From positions 20,850 through 84,849 of the forward strand of contig NZ_CAKKLP010000017.1 of NCBI RefSeq assembly GCF_918698085.1: a stretch of DNA of 64,000 bases. Reading direction: 5' to 3'. This document shows, piece after piece, positions 8,249 through 17,262 of this stretch; the first letter of the stretch is position 1, and every line of letters starts with the position of its first letter. The position numbers and the translations under genes are program-made. The DNA comes from Chryseobacterium sp. Bi04. Its GTDB lineage: Bacteria > Bacteroidota > Bacteroidia > Flavobacteriales > Weeksellaceae. The notes beneath the pieces were generated by a model. The model worked only from the letters and a program-made list of their open reading frames with translations. It made no database searches and was not told the DNA's origin.

Positions 8249-9706
8249 TTATTTTGCATTGTCATTAGCGATTATCCACTGCCACTTCCAAAGATTATAA
8301 CGTGTTTCCGGAATGTGATGTGAATAGTCCATAATATTTTCTGTTTTGGCATATTCATAAGTAAATTGTGCCTTTGCATCAGCCTCTGAATTGGTAAAAC
8401 TATGTGGCAATGCAAAACTATGTAGAAATTCGTGAGCTGCTGTTTGATTATTTTTTGAAGGAAATAATACCACAAAATTCCCAGAACTATACCCATTAAG
8501 CCCCCTAACATTTCCTGATGCATCAACAAAACCTCCATTTTCACCTAAATAAATAGCGACATAGTATTTGTTATATTTTGTTTCAGGAATATTATTACTT
8601 TTTAAGTTTTCTTTCACTTTATTGTAAACATAGTTTTGTAATGCAACAAATCCGGAAGGAGCATTGCCAGCAGGCTCATAATAAGCTGCTATTTTCCCTC
8701 CAATCACATATCTACCTCCAATTTGAAAATGAGCATCACCAGACATATCTACAGTTTCGGTTTCTACATCTGCTTCTATAAGTGCTTGTCTCAAGTAACT
8801 TTCAAATAATTCCTTTTGACCAGTAGAATTCCCTGCCTTTTTACCATTTATATCGGTTTCTAAATTAATAATAAGTATTTTTGATTTTTTCCTTTTTGCA
8901 GCATGATTAGCCCAAACATTTAATCTGCCCGCTACTTCAGAAACTTCAAGACCAGCACTGTCTTTCTTAACGGCAATCACTTCTATAATCTGATCATCTG
9001 AAAATTCTTCCAGACATTCTATAGTTACAAAATCTTTAAGATCATGTTTACCTTTTGTTTTAGGTGTAATCTCCATGGGAGAAATTTTAAAAAGTTTATT
9101 TTCTTTAAATCTTAAAGTATCCGGTTCCTCATCAACTTCAATATTCAGGCTTAAAATAGCTTTGGTATTTTTAAAATTGGAAGCGGTAAGCTGGTTCGTT
9201 TTAGTATCTTTAATTTGTGAAGGATAAAGTGATAGCCAGGAGCAGTAATAATTTTCAAGCGTACCATCCGCTTTTTTCTTCCACGGAATACTGTATACAC
9301 CATATACCTGCTTTAGCTTAGAATATAAAGTAGGAGCCTTTTTAAAACTTCCATCATATTCATTAATATCTCTTTCTAATGTGGCATAAGTGGCATCTGT
9401 ATATTGCTTCGCTACAATATCTTCATAATTAACATCACCAAAATTGGATGTTTCACCTAATCTCATCCAGTCAAAACCATATTCTTCACCTTTCCATCCA
9501 TTTTTACTACGAAAATGTACAACACATTTTGCTTTTATCTCTGATGGAGGAGGATCATTTGGTGTACCATGACTCACTCCTTTTTTATCACCCTTTTCTG
9601 TAAACCATTTATAGGCTCGCGAAATAATATTCTCCTGAGAATACATATTGTGGTCTTCATGAGAGATTTTATTATAAGTACCTTTTACAATTCTTGTTCG
9701 GCTCAT
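8249..9706 (-). CDS. predicted T6SS effector with metzincin-type zinc peptidase domain
   Basis: A 485-residue protein starting two bases after the vgrG stop. No signal peptide is visible, as expected for a T6SS cargo. The N-terminal 200 residues contain VHFRSKNGWKGEEYGFDWMR (about 63-82), which I take as a loading or marker domain. A central region rich in beta-type sequence follows. The C-terminal domain has HEFLHSFALPH at 425-435, matching the HExxHxxxxxH zinc site of metzincins with Ala in place of the usual Gly, and NIMDYS (Met459), which fits the Met-turn. Gene order hcp-vgrG-effector-lipoprotein-lipoprotein supports delivery by this VgrG. The substrate is unknown; the downstream lipoproteins suggest it acts in the periplasm. 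Family placement beyond metzincin-like zincin is uncertain. Confidence 0.8.
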   Translation of the reverse strand: MSRTRIVKGTYNKISHEDHNMYSQENIISRAYKWFTEKGDKKGVSHGTPNDPPPSEIKAKCVVHFRSKNGWKGEEYGFDWMRLGETSNFGDVNYEDIVAKQYTDATYATLERDINEYDGSFKKAPTLYSKLKQVYGVYSIPWKKKADGTLENYYCSWLSLYPSQIKDTKTNQLTASNFKNTKAILSLNIEVDEEPDTLRFKENKLFKISPMEITPKTKGKHDLKDFVTIECLEEFSDDQIIEVIAVKKDSAGLEVSEVAGRLNVWANHAAKRKKSKILIINLETDINGKKAGNSTGQKELFESYLRQALIEADVETETVDMSGDAHFQIGGRYVIGGKIAAYYEPAGNAPSGFVALQNYVYNKVKENLKSNNIPETKYNKYYVAIYLGENGGFVDASGNVRGLNGYSSGNFVVLFPSKNNQTAAHEFLHSFALPHSFTNSEADAKAQFTYEYAKTENIMDYSHHIPETRYNLWKWQWIIANDNAK

Positions 9707-9708
9707 GA

Positions 9709-11634
9709 TTAATGTGCTTTAGATTTCTCCCCACTATTATTTTGTACTTCCTTCTGTGCATGTTTATTAATCGAAGCATTAGAACTTATGTTCATTTCTT
9801 TTTCAGAAATCTCATTCCGTCCTTTCTTTGTTTCACTGTGCACATCTCCTTCAATAATTTCAGTCAGTTTTCCCGTAATAAATGTACTTGCATCACCCAT
9901 TACGGAAGTCAGCTTCATTGCTCCCACACTTTTTGTATTATTCAGGCCAATACTGTCCGATTTATTCATCCCCACCGTTGTATTCATGCTTTCACTCACA
10001 TTAATATTCATGTTCTTACAATTCAGGGTCATGGTTTCAGGTGCAGTAATATTGATATTGCTTCCTGTAGTATCCAGATGAATCTCATTTCCGCTCTTAT
10101 CCGTGATAATGATGCTTTCATCTTCTGTGAAAACTACCTTGTGGCCGCTTCTGGTTTGGATCGATTTTACACGGTTATCTGCTCCACCTCCAAGGCCTAT
10201 TCCCCCATGGAACATTCCGCCCATAACGAATGGTCTATCGGGATGGCTGTGGACAAAATTAACCATTACCTGGTCTCCTACTTCAGGAATGGCTACATAT
10301 CCCCGGTTTTGAGTAATTTGATCAGTTCCTCCCGCATCAGGACTCATCATTCTTATAAAATGGGTTGTGTCATTCATCTGCCAGTCGAATCTTACCTGAA
10401 CCCTTCCCTGTCCTTCAGGGTCGGCATTGGAAATGACTGTGGCAATCTGAGGTTGTGCGGCAGGTACTTTAAATTCCGGTTTCGGCAGGAAACCTGTATC
10501 GGCAGCTATAGATTCAAAACTGCCGGTATAATGTCCAATGGTATCAATTTCATGTACAGCTTCTGTCACCATCACTTTAGTAAAATAGGAGGTTTCATTG
10601 CTATCCGGTCTTCTCATATGGATATCTGCCACACATCCGGGGTGCAGAAAAGGGACTGTTGTAGATCCTGAAACTGAAAATACACTTACGGCTTCACTTC
10701 CGGAGGTACTTTTTTGGGAATTTTCTACATCCAAATGGGTAGATGCCTTTATAGGGGCTACCTGAAGTGCCGGAGTTTTATAAATTTTTTCGTTATGGCT
10801 GTATGCTGTCTTGGCAAGATCTCCCACATGGGTAACAGGTGTATCACCGGAAGTCAGTTTTTCATTTTTACTGCTGTTGTAGCCATAGTATTGAGGCTTG
10901 GTATGTACCGCTTTTAATTCTACTTTGATGTTATCTGCATTACTTCCGTAGATCAGTTTTATCGGTTTATTCTGTGGCGGAAGTTTTCCAAAGTGCAAAA
11001 CTTCGCCGTCATAGTAAAACTGTTCGCCATATGCTTCTGCCATTCTTGCAAGGTAGTTGTAATGGGTTTCATCGTATTGACTGCTGTAGATAATCTGGGA
11101 GTAATCGTTGGTATCAATTCTTATATCAAAACGTTCTTTGTCAATCCCCTGTTTGATAACATCTGCAGCAATAATTCCCATATTAACGGGCTGGCCTCCG
11201 CCAAAGCTCTGAATATGGGGAGCTCCATCCAATAATATGGTAGGACTATACCCTGACAATACAATATTTCCGAGGCTCATTTTATCCTGGCTGAAACCTA
11301 CTTTTGTAATAATCCCCACAAAGTTTCTTTCGGGGCTTTTCTCAATGTCTTTATAGGAGATAACTGCTGTAAGGCGTTTTCCTAAAAATTTATTAGCTTC
11401 TTCAAGGGTATGATTCTGCTGTTCTTCCAAAGCATCGTGGGCAAGGATAAGAGTAAATTCATGGTGACGATCTGCCCGTTGCTTAAGAGTGAAATGTTTA
11501 TAGTATCTTATCATTTTACCTTCCACAACCAGTGATAATTTCACTAACCGGTTGATCCCTGCATGATGGTTTTCGGATATGGCATCTGCATTTTGTGACG
11601 GACGGAAGGAAGATCCGTTTAAGTCAGTTTTCAT
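9709..11634 (-). CDS. vgrG: VgrG / TssI spike protein, complete copy
   Basis: A 641-residue complete VgrG. The gp27-like base covers about residues 30-370 (YKDIEK, ERNFVG, YNYLARMAEAYGEQFYYDG). The OB/gp5-like region follows with GQGRVQVRFDW and VGDQVMVNFVHSHPDRPFVMGG. The needle-like beta-helix at about 500-620 is Asn/Thr-rich (NITAPETMTLNCKNMNINVS). The tail after 620 is short and polar, without a fused toxin domain, so the effector is likely the separate gene that follows after two bases. A hexamer repeat lies 7-30 bases upstream of the start codon and could affect translation. A large open frame on the opposite strand (9712-10671) is only its shadow. Confidence 0.95.
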   Translation of the reverse strand: MKTDLNGSSFRPSQNADAISENHHAGINRLVKLSLVVEGKMIRYYKHFTLKQRADRHHEFTLILAHDALEEQQNHTLEEANKFLGKRLTAVISYKDIEKSPERNFVGIITKVGFSQDKMSLGNIVLSGYSPTILLDGAPHIQSFGGGQPVNMGIIAADVIKQGIDKERFDIRIDTNDYSQIIYSSQYDETHYNYLARMAEAYGEQFYYDGEVLHFGKLPPQNKPIKLIYGSNADNIKVELKAVHTKPQYYGYNSSKNEKLTSGDTPVTHVGDLAKTAYSHNEKIYKTPALQVAPIKASTHLDVENSQKSTSGSEAVSVFSVSGSTTVPFLHPGCVADIHMRRPDSNETSYFTKVMVTEAVHEIDTIGHYTGSFESIAADTGFLPKPEFKVPAAQPQIATVISNADPEGQGRVQVRFDWQMNDTTHFIRMMSPDAGGTDQITQNRGYVAIPEVGDQVMVNFVHSHPDRPFVMGGMFHGGIGLGGGADNRVKSIQTRSGHKVVFTEDESIIITDKSGNEIHLDTTGSNINITAPETMTLNCKNMNINVSESMNTTVGMNKSDSIGLNNTKSVGAMKLTSVMGDASTFITGKLTEIIEGDVHSETKKGRNEISEKEMNISSNASINKHAQKEVQNNSGEKSKAH

Positions 11635-11640
11635 ATGTAT

Positions 11641-11664
11641 TTTGTGTTTGTGTTTGTGTTTGTT
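11641..11664. repeat. hexamer repeat TTTGTG x4 in the vgrG leader
   Basis: Four near-perfect copies of TTTGTG (the last ends TTTGTT) lie 7-30 bases upstream of the vgrG ATG at 11634. On the coding strand the leader reads as repeated CACAAA. Copy-number change would alter the spacing or structure of the translation initiation region. Confidence 0.85.
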
Positions 11665-11749
11665 TAAAGATAGTAATATTTCACGAAATAATCATTTAGT
11701 ATTTCCTATCGAAGTGATAAAAATGAATTTCCGTAAACCTTTATCTTAG

Positions 11750-11786
11750 AAAAAAAGACCGTCTTTGATAAGGACAGTCTTTTTTC
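11750..11786. terminator. terminator between hcp copy 2 and vgrG
   Basis: The A-rich arm AAAAAAGACCGTC (11750-11763) pairs with GACAGTCTTTTTT (11773-11786), with runs of A and T on both sides. It lies just after the hcp stop codon and would act on the minus strand. The equivalent position after hcp copy 1 also has a stem-loop. Confidence 0.75.
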
Positions 11787-11813
11787 GTATGAATGTGTGA
11801 TAATGTGTCAATT

Positions 11814-12221
11814 TTAGCTGCTTGGCCAAAGTCCTGCATATTGAGAAGTACCGTAGTCGATTGTTTCAGCACTTACTACGAAGCTGATCAACATACTGTT
11901 ACTGTCAATAGCATCAAATTCTACCTGGTGTTGGATGACATATCCGTTTTGCCAGTTCAAAGTAATTAATGTTCCTTCTTCGTGAGATTTGTTGAATGTA
12001 ATTTCACCTACAGTAGGCTTGTACTTACCATTCAGTAAACTTTCAAGAATATCAGACTTCTCTGTTGCTTCTACTGTTACTTTGATTAATGCGTTAGAAG
12101 GATCTGATGCTACACGTCCGGATACATCGGTAGATCTGGATACGCTATATTTCATTTTTAATAGCTTTTGTCCTTCTCCTCCATTGAATTTTAAGATTCC
12201 TCTCGAATTTCTTTCTGCCAT
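11814..12221 (-). CDS. hcp: Hcp / TssD tube protein, copy 2
   Basis: A 135-residue Hcp, almost identical to copy 1 at 1447-1860. Visible differences include K for N after LLKM, V for K in KPT-GEI, Q for E at two positions of the NW-NGYVIQH segment, and a C-terminus ending WPSS. It forms the secreted tube on which VgrG sits. It precedes the complete vgrG and the metzincin effector. The upstream region repeats the leader and palindromes of copy 1. A terminator follows it, so hcp may be transcribed mostly alone, with some readthrough into vgrG. Confidence 0.94.
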   Translation of the reverse strand: MAERNSRGILKFNGGEGQKLLKMKYSVSRSTDVSGRVASDPSNALIKVTVEATEKSDILESLLNGKYKPTVGEITFNKSHEEGTLITLNWQNGYVIQHQVEFDAIDSNSMLISFVVSAETIDYGTSQYAGLWPSS

Positions 12222-12367
12222 GATTTGTAAATTTTAATCGTTAATAATATTTTGTGATTCGGTGATTGTTCAGCAAATATAGAGGGTCTTTTTCTCTAAA
12301 AAAAACTTTTGAATGTAAATCTGAAAAATTGTAGTAGTTCTACGATTTTGTGTAGTAATTCTACGAC
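12222..12367 (-). promoter_or_regulatory. duplicated hcp leader with palindromic sites (copy 2)
   Basis: Nearly identical to the leader of the other hcp at 1861-2006. It holds GTAGTAGTTCTACGAT and, beginning at 12352, GTAGTAATTCTACGAC, which has one mismatch from the perfect palindrome of copy 1. Conservation of the palindromes within otherwise AT-rich non-coding DNA supports a regulatory role. Beyond 12367 (to about 12640) no gene or clear signal is visible. Confidence 0.6.
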
Positions 12368-12641
12368 ATTAGATTTATAAACATCCAGGTAACTCTCTAC
12401 AGTAAAGGGATTTAAGTAACTTCAATTTTTAAGTTAAAAAAGTAATTTTCCACTTAAAAGAGAAATAGAACTCTTTTCAGGGCATAAAAATTAAATTTAC
12501 AGCACTAAAATGAGCCTCTACATTTGTTTTTTGATTAAGAATTATGAATCCATATTTAAATGTTATTTGATGTATCCATACATCCTAGTAGGTCAAGCAA
12601 AAAACTAATATTCAATCTTAGGTATATACCATATCCTGCCT

Positions 12642-12697
12642 CCCAACTCCCAACTCCCAACTCCCAACTCTCAACTCTTAACTCTTAACTCTTAACT
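12642..12697. repeat. heptamer tandem repeat (CCCAACT / CTTAACT) x8
   Basis: Eight consecutive 7-bp units: four CCCAACT, one CTCAACT, three CTTAACT. They lie in the non-coding gap between the TssR-like gene terminator and the hcp upstream region. No coding or known regulatory function is apparent. Confidence 0.9.
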
Positions 12698-12718
12698 CCC
12701 TTCCTCCCCAAACAGACA

Positions 12719-12751
12719 CAAAAAAAGCAGAAGTAGGTCTCTTCTGCTTTT
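12719..12751 (-). terminator. terminator of the TssR-like operon
   Basis: AAAAGCAGAAG (12723-12733) pairs perfectly with CTTCTGCTTTT (12741-12751). A poly-A run at the left edge gives a U-tract on the minus strand. It lies 20 bases after the stop codon at 12772. Confidence 0.85.
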
Positions 12752-12771
12752 GATATTATAAAAATAAACAA

Positions 12772-15177
12772 TTAATGTTTAGTGTATTCCGGCTGCTCTG
12801 TTGGAATTCTTGTTGGGGTAAAATACTCGTTAAGCCAATAGAACGTCTGTCCGTTCTGCTGAATTTTCACTGCCGGGTTATTTCTGTTGGCAAGCATTCT
12901 ATCTGCAAGGTCTTTATAATGATGGAAATAATTCTTCACGGTCTCACTAGGAACAATTTTAGATTTTCTCCAGCCTTTAAGCTTATATTTAGCCATCAGT
13001 TCTTCTTCTGTAAGATCAAATCCGGTACTCATTCCTATTGCATAAGACATCGGCTGTTCGTAAAGAGCTCCTTTGTCAAGGAATTTTATTGTTGGATTGT
13101 ATTTCTTCAGAAGTTTTACATATTCTTTAACCGCTTTTGACTGGTTAAATCCAGGCTTGTCAGCTTCTGTATTCCTGTAGACTTCAGTATAGAAAGCTTT
13201 AAGATTATCATATTCCGATTCAGAAATAAGGATTCCTTTTTCTATTACCGGTGTGAATTCTTTTAAATCTTTCGGGATATATCCTTTTACCAGGAATGGG
13301 CTTCCATAGTTAATCAGCTGAGCTGCAATTCCTGCAGATACAGGATTGGTAAGTCCCGGATACAGATATTTATATTTTAAGTCAACATCCGTCTTTCCTG
13401 CTCCTACGGAAGAATGGAAATACTCATTAAGCGACTGGTCAATAGCCTCATTATCGGCAGTAACCTGTGCTATAAGGCTATCCACAGATTTTTTCAGGTA
13501 TCCCGGAGTTGCAATATCTCCTTTTTTAGGAAAAATAACATAGCCCTGAGACATACTCTGCTTAGGATAGGCCAATGAGAAGAACCCTTCATCCCCTTCT
13601 ACAAGGCTGAAATTATTCTTGGTAAGAACATCATATTGATTGATAATCTTTTGTTTTTTAAGCTCCGCAATATTTTTCGCCGTATTGGTTACTATATTTT
13701 CGGCCATCAATACGAAGTCGTTATAAGTATCTGATGATCTTGCGCTTGTCTGGAACATAATTAGCCTTGCCTGAGCCTGGGTAAGAGAACTGATCACACT
13801 GTACATATTTCCGCTTTGGTTGGCAGAAGTTCCTACAGTTACTACAATATTCGTTTCATCCGGAACGTTTGAAAGAAGATTTCCTGCCGCAGAAAGTGCC
13901 TCTCCTACCGGTTGATAACCACTATTACTGCTACAGTTCATTTCATTTGTTTTTTCAGTAATGAATGTTGTGATTTTACTGTAGTCTGCACTTAAGTTCG
14001 AAACTGAAGTATTGCTTCCGCAAGGGTTATTTTTATACAAAACCACTCCATACTTAACGTTACTGAAATAAGATGGTTTTTCAAATCTAAGCTGTAAATC
14101 CTGTAATAATGATTTTACAATAGGTGCGTATGGTGCATTAGGCGCACTTACATCCAGTGCAAAAACAATATTGATATTTTTATCCCTTTCTGTAATTTCC
14201 CTGTAACGGTCAAAATAAATAGGTTCACCTAAAACATTGTAAACATAGTTTTTACTGTAATCTAAAATATTGGTAAAATATTTTGTTTTGATATCCGGAG
14301 TAGGAGCTTCATCCAACGGCAGATTCACCGGATAAATATTTTCCAAAGGTGATCTTTTGTTGATATCTGAAATAAGAATAGCTGTTTTATTAGTGGCATC
14401 TGAGGCTGATCCACCCGGATAACCTTCATGTATCCCTAATTCGGAATCATTAATTCCTGTGGTGTTTTTCAGCTTTATAGCAGAACGTTCTCCCCATGTA
14501 GAAATCACATTGGAGCTCACCCATCCGTAAAGACCTGTACTGATACTGTCTATGTCAAGAGAAGGCTTTTTACCTACCAGAAACCTCTTATTATTCTCAG
14601 CCTGCTTATAGACATACACCATCTGTCCGTTAGGAATTTTCACATTGGCAGTTTCAATAAGACTTGGTGAGTTAAATACAATGATAGAGTCATTCTTATA
14701 GTATCTTTCGGCACTTCTGATCACCTCGCTGTTATTAGGTACTACAGCTGCTCTTACAGGATATCCTGTTCTTTCACTTTTTAAAGAATTGTTCCATAAC
14801 AAAAGGTCAGACTCAGGAATCCAGCCATATGTCTTAATAGACTTTGATGAAACTTTCTTCATTAAAGCATCCGGAACATATTCGGCCACCTTTACCATTC
14901 CATCTCTATGTTTTAAAACCATTAAAGGTTCTAAAAATTTAACTTCTTTATATGATTTTTCGTCATTTTTATCTAAATAAGCTGTATTTCTTGACCGGTC
15001 TGAAATCACAATCCATGGAACGGATTTCTTGGGATATCCATTGACAACAGTTGAATTATCTACCTTTCCATACTGAGATGGTTCGGGAGTTTTCTTTGAC
15101 GGAAGCTTTACCTGGCAACTCGTCAACAATACTGAAAGTCCTATATAATATGCTGCTAGAGGAAATGTATTTCTCAT
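12772..15177 (-). CDS. tssR: TssR-like T6SS lipoprotein with vWA-like domain
   Basis: An 801-residue predicted lipoprotein (LSVLLTSC, Cys21). The N-terminal third has SH3-like-looking segments with repeated KTYGWIPES and GLYGWVSSN motifs. The middle region contains NINIVFALDVSAPNAPYAP, which resembles the first strand and metal site of von Willebrand A domains, followed by Cys residues and a conserved C-terminal region. In Bacteroidetes T6SS loci a large lipoprotein of this kind next to small transmembrane proteins is called TssR and is thought to belong to the envelope complex that replaces TssJLM. The assignment rests on size, lipobox, domain pattern and neighbours, not on a search. Confidence 0.75.
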   Translation of the reverse strand: MRNTFPLAAYYIGLSVLLTSCQVKLPSKKTPEPSQYGKVDNSTVVNGYPKKSVPWIVISDRSRNTAYLDKNDEKSYKEVKFLEPLMVLKHRDGMVKVAEYVPDALMKKVSSKSIKTYGWIPESDLLLWNNSLKSERTGYPVRAAVVPNNSEVIRSAERYYKNDSIIVFNSPSLIETANVKIPNGQMVYVYKQAENNKRFLVGKKPSLDIDSISTGLYGWVSSNVISTWGERSAIKLKNTTGINDSELGIHEGYPGGSASDATNKTAILISDINKRSPLENIYPVNLPLDEAPTPDIKTKYFTNILDYSKNYVYNVLGEPIYFDRYREITERDKNINIVFALDVSAPNAPYAPIVKSLLQDLQLRFEKPSYFSNVKYGVVLYKNNPCGSNTSVSNLSADYSKITTFITEKTNEMNCSSNSGYQPVGEALSAAGNLLSNVPDETNIVVTVGTSANQSGNMYSVISSLTQAQARLIMFQTSARSSDTYNDFVLMAENIVTNTAKNIAELKKQKIINQYDVLTKNNFSLVEGDEGFFSLAYPKQSMSQGYVIFPKKGDIATPGYLKKSVDSLIAQVTADNEAIDQSLNEYFHSSVGAGKTDVDLKYKYLYPGLTNPVSAGIAAQLINYGSPFLVKGYIPKDLKEFTPVIEKGILISESEYDNLKAFYTEVYRNTEADKPGFNQSKAVKEYVKLLKKYNPTIKFLDKGALYEQPMSYAIGMSTGFDLTEEELMAKYKLKGWRKSKIVPSETVKNYFHHYKDLADRMLANRNNPAVKIQQNGQTFYWLNEYFTPTRIPTEQPEYTKH

Positions 15178-15225
15178 CCTATTTTATCTTTTTATGATTG
15201 GCGCATCCGGCAGGGCCGGAAGGTA

Positions 15226-16137
15226 TTATTTGCTTTGGTTAATATCTACTTTAGTTACACAGCTTTGTGTATCATCAAAATTCACCTTTACGGTTTGAAT
15301 CACGGTATTCTTGTCAAACTGAAGACCTGCACAGTACATATAGAAATTATTTACTTTGCTGTCATTTACTTTTACCACGGTGTTCTCATTGTTGCACAGG
15401 TAAGTTTTCAGCAAGTAGTTGTAGTGCATATTAAAACTGTTTCCATTGGCAATCTGCTGTAAATGATATTTAAAGTCGTTATCTATTTTATCAAATACAT
15501 CTCCTACAGATACTTCATCCTCTTCCAGAGCATTGTAAGCAGGAAGAATTTTGATATTGTGATAGATAGGTTCCTGATTTTCTTCTGTGTATAAAGTCAC
15601 CAGGTAATCACCCGGTTTTTTATAAGAATAGATGGCCAGCTTATCTTTCGAATCTGTATTTCCAGTTTCTCCAAATTTCCACGCAAACTGTTTAGCTTCA
15701 GAAATGGCACGAAATTGTACGTTTTCATTCTGCATTGCCTGGGTAGGGGCTTCAATGGTCGACTTGATTTTTGAGGTATCTTTAGCCTTCTGAAGGCTTC
15801 TTGCTGCCACCATTACAGGGAAAGATTTCGTGTACTTATTGTCAACGATTAAGCTGACCTGATAATATCCCGGTCTGTTGTAAAAGTGAATACCACTATT
15901 TTTGTCAGAGGTTGTACCATCTCCAAAATTCCATCTTTTGGTTTTTGCAAATTGGGTTTTATCTTCAAATAGAAGTGTATCTCCCACAGACAATGAGGAC
16001 GGATAAACCACCCCAACAATATCATCCGCAGAGTGAATCACCTTTTTCTGCAGCCATAGTGCAACGAGTGCTGCTATGAGCAATGTTGCGATAACACCAA
16101 TGATAATGTTCTTTTTGTTCTTTTGAAAATAATTCAT
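15226..16137 (-). CDS. PKD-repeat membrane protein of the T6SS envelope complex (TssP-like)
   Basis: A 303-residue protein with one N-terminal membrane segment (about residues 10-29) and a periplasmic part. Two PKD-like beta domains are visible, marked by RWNFGDGT near residue 68 followed by GYYQVSLIV, and FAWKFGETG followed by GDYLVTLY. The remaining C-terminal 100 residues contain NNFYMYCAGLQ and are not recognised. It lies 48 bp upstream of the TssR-like gene and just after the TssO-like genes, so it is probably a structural partner in the Bacteroidetes-specific membrane complex. The name TssP is my best guess from gene order. Confidence 0.65.
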   Translation of the reverse strand: MNYFQKNKKNIIIGVIATLLIAALVALWLQKKVIHSADDIVGVVYPSSLSVGDTLLFEDKTQFAKTKRWNFGDGTTSDKNSGIHFYNRPGYYQVSLIVDNKYTKSFPVMVAARSLQKAKDTSKIKSTIEAPTQAMQNENVQFRAISEAKQFAWKFGETGNTDSKDKLAIYSYKKPGDYLVTLYTEENQEPIYHNIKILPAYNALEEDEVSVGDVFDKIDNDFKYHLQQIANGNSFNMHYNYLLKTYLCNNENTVVKVNDSKVNNFYMYCAGLQFDKNTVIQTVKVNFDDTQSCVTKVDINQSK

Positions 16138-16189
16138 AGTTAATAATTGTGATGTGTTCTGTTTAAGTTCCTAATATTTTATTCTGAGA

Positions 16190-16714
16190 CTATTGGGTTC
16201 GTGCTTTCAGTGCACTTTCACGCTCATAGAGTTTATTCTGTTTATCTTTAAAGCCAATTCTGCAGTCTTCAACCTGTTTTTCGAATCTTTTGATATCTTC
16301 AGTAGTTGTTGAAATTACTTTTTTGTCTTCAAAATACATTTTATAAAACCTGGCAATTTGGGGGTAAGCATCTTTTCGGATATCGGAAATATCATAGTTG
16401 CTAAAGTAGTTATTCAAATCGTTAATACCGACCTGAATATTGTTTTCCACAAAGGGCTGCGGGGCTTCATCCGTAAGTTTGGTGATCATCGTATAGGTAC
16501 TGTCCATGATAGGCAGAACAATCTTCTGGTGCTGTTCGAATTCTGCTTTCTGCTCGAGATTCTGGATGCCTCTTACATCTTCATCTGAAAATGGAGATTC
16601 AAATCCCTTTAAAAAGATAATTCCCAGAAAAAGCATAGACATCACAAGCATCAGTATTAAATAAAAAAACTGATAATGCCTTTCCTTTTTAGATAATGTA
16701 ATTTGTCCTTGCAT
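16190..16714 (-). CDS. TssO-like single-pass T6SS membrane protein (second of two)
   Basis: A 174-residue protein with a short cytoplasmic N-terminus, one membrane segment (about residues 14-35) and a helical, highly charged periplasmic domain ending in a coiled-coil-like stretch (EDIKRFEKQVEDCRIGFKDK). It has the same layout as the gene upstream, including a C-terminal acidic/Cys/Gly signature (EDC-IG here, EEC-MG there). It is tightly packed with its neighbours (11 bp to the upstream gene, about 50 bp to the downstream one). TssO is the likely family, but the two proteins may carry different Tss letters. Confidence 0.6.
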   Translation of the reverse strand: MQGQITLSKKERHYQFFYLILMLVMSMLFLGIIFLKGFESPFSDEDVRGIQNLEQKAEFEQHQKIVLPIMDSTYTMITKLTDEAPQPFVENNIQVGINDLNNYFSNYDISDIRKDAYPQIARFYKMYFEDKKVISTTTEDIKRFEKQVEDCRIGFKDKQNKLYERESALKARTQ

Positions 16715-16725
16715 TGTTTTTCTTT

Positions 16726-17262
16726 TTATTTTCTTCTTTTACTTCCGGTGAAATTTCTTGTAGGGTCTTTTCTCAGTTCGCTGTTGGCTCTTACCGTTTT
16801 ACCCATACATTCTTCAAGATCTCTGAAGACTATTTTCTTTTTATACTCTACTTCAATGATCTTACTTTTTAAATTCATGATAGATCCTATCTGTTTCATC
16901 AAAACAGCATAATGCTTAAGGCTTCCGGCACTATCCTTACTCATGATATTTTTGGCATCCCTTACATTATCCATAATACTGGTACGGAGAAAAACATCAT
17001 TCTCCACCTTATTTATATTAAGTTGGGACATTTGATCATAAATAATATCCACATGATTTTTCAGTACATCACTTCTTTGCATCAGTTCCTTATAGGCATC
17101 AGCTTCCTTGCTGATTCCCTCTCTCTGCATATCATAACTCTTAAAGAAGAGAAATAGACAGGCAAAAGAAACTACAGACAAAACGGCAAAAGATAGAATA
17201 AACTTCCAAATGCCCGTTCTGACGTCAGATTTGTTCAATTTTTTTTCCCGATTTGAAGACAT
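16726..17262 (-). CDS. TssO-like single-pass T6SS membrane protein (first of two)
   Basis: About 178 residues from ATG 17262 (MSSNREKKLNKSD). A longer frame to 17331 adds residues with no family character. One membrane segment (about 20-42: WKFILSFAVLSVVSFACLFLFF) is followed by a helical periplasmic domain with EYKKKIVFRDLEECMGK near the C-terminus. It is the first gene of the minus-strand run and is divergent from the response regulator at 17442. It is probably an anchor component of the Bacteroidetes T6SS envelope complex. Its similarity in layout to the next gene suggests an old duplication. Confidence 0.6.
   Translation of the reverse strand: MSSNREKKLNKSDVRTGIWKFILSFAVLSVVSFACLFLFFKSYDMQREGISKEADAYKELMQRSDVLKNHVDIIYDQMSQLNINKVENDVFLRTSIMDNVRDAKNIMSKDSAGSLKHYAVLMKQIGSIMNLKSKIIEVEYKKKIVFRDLEECMGKTVRANSELRKDPTRNFTGSKRRK

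Noticed and set aside
9712..10671. A 319-residue gene on the plus strand
   Set aside because: It is antisense to the well-supported vgrG, is rich in Cys, Ile, His and Ser as expected of a shadow frame, and has no family resemblance.
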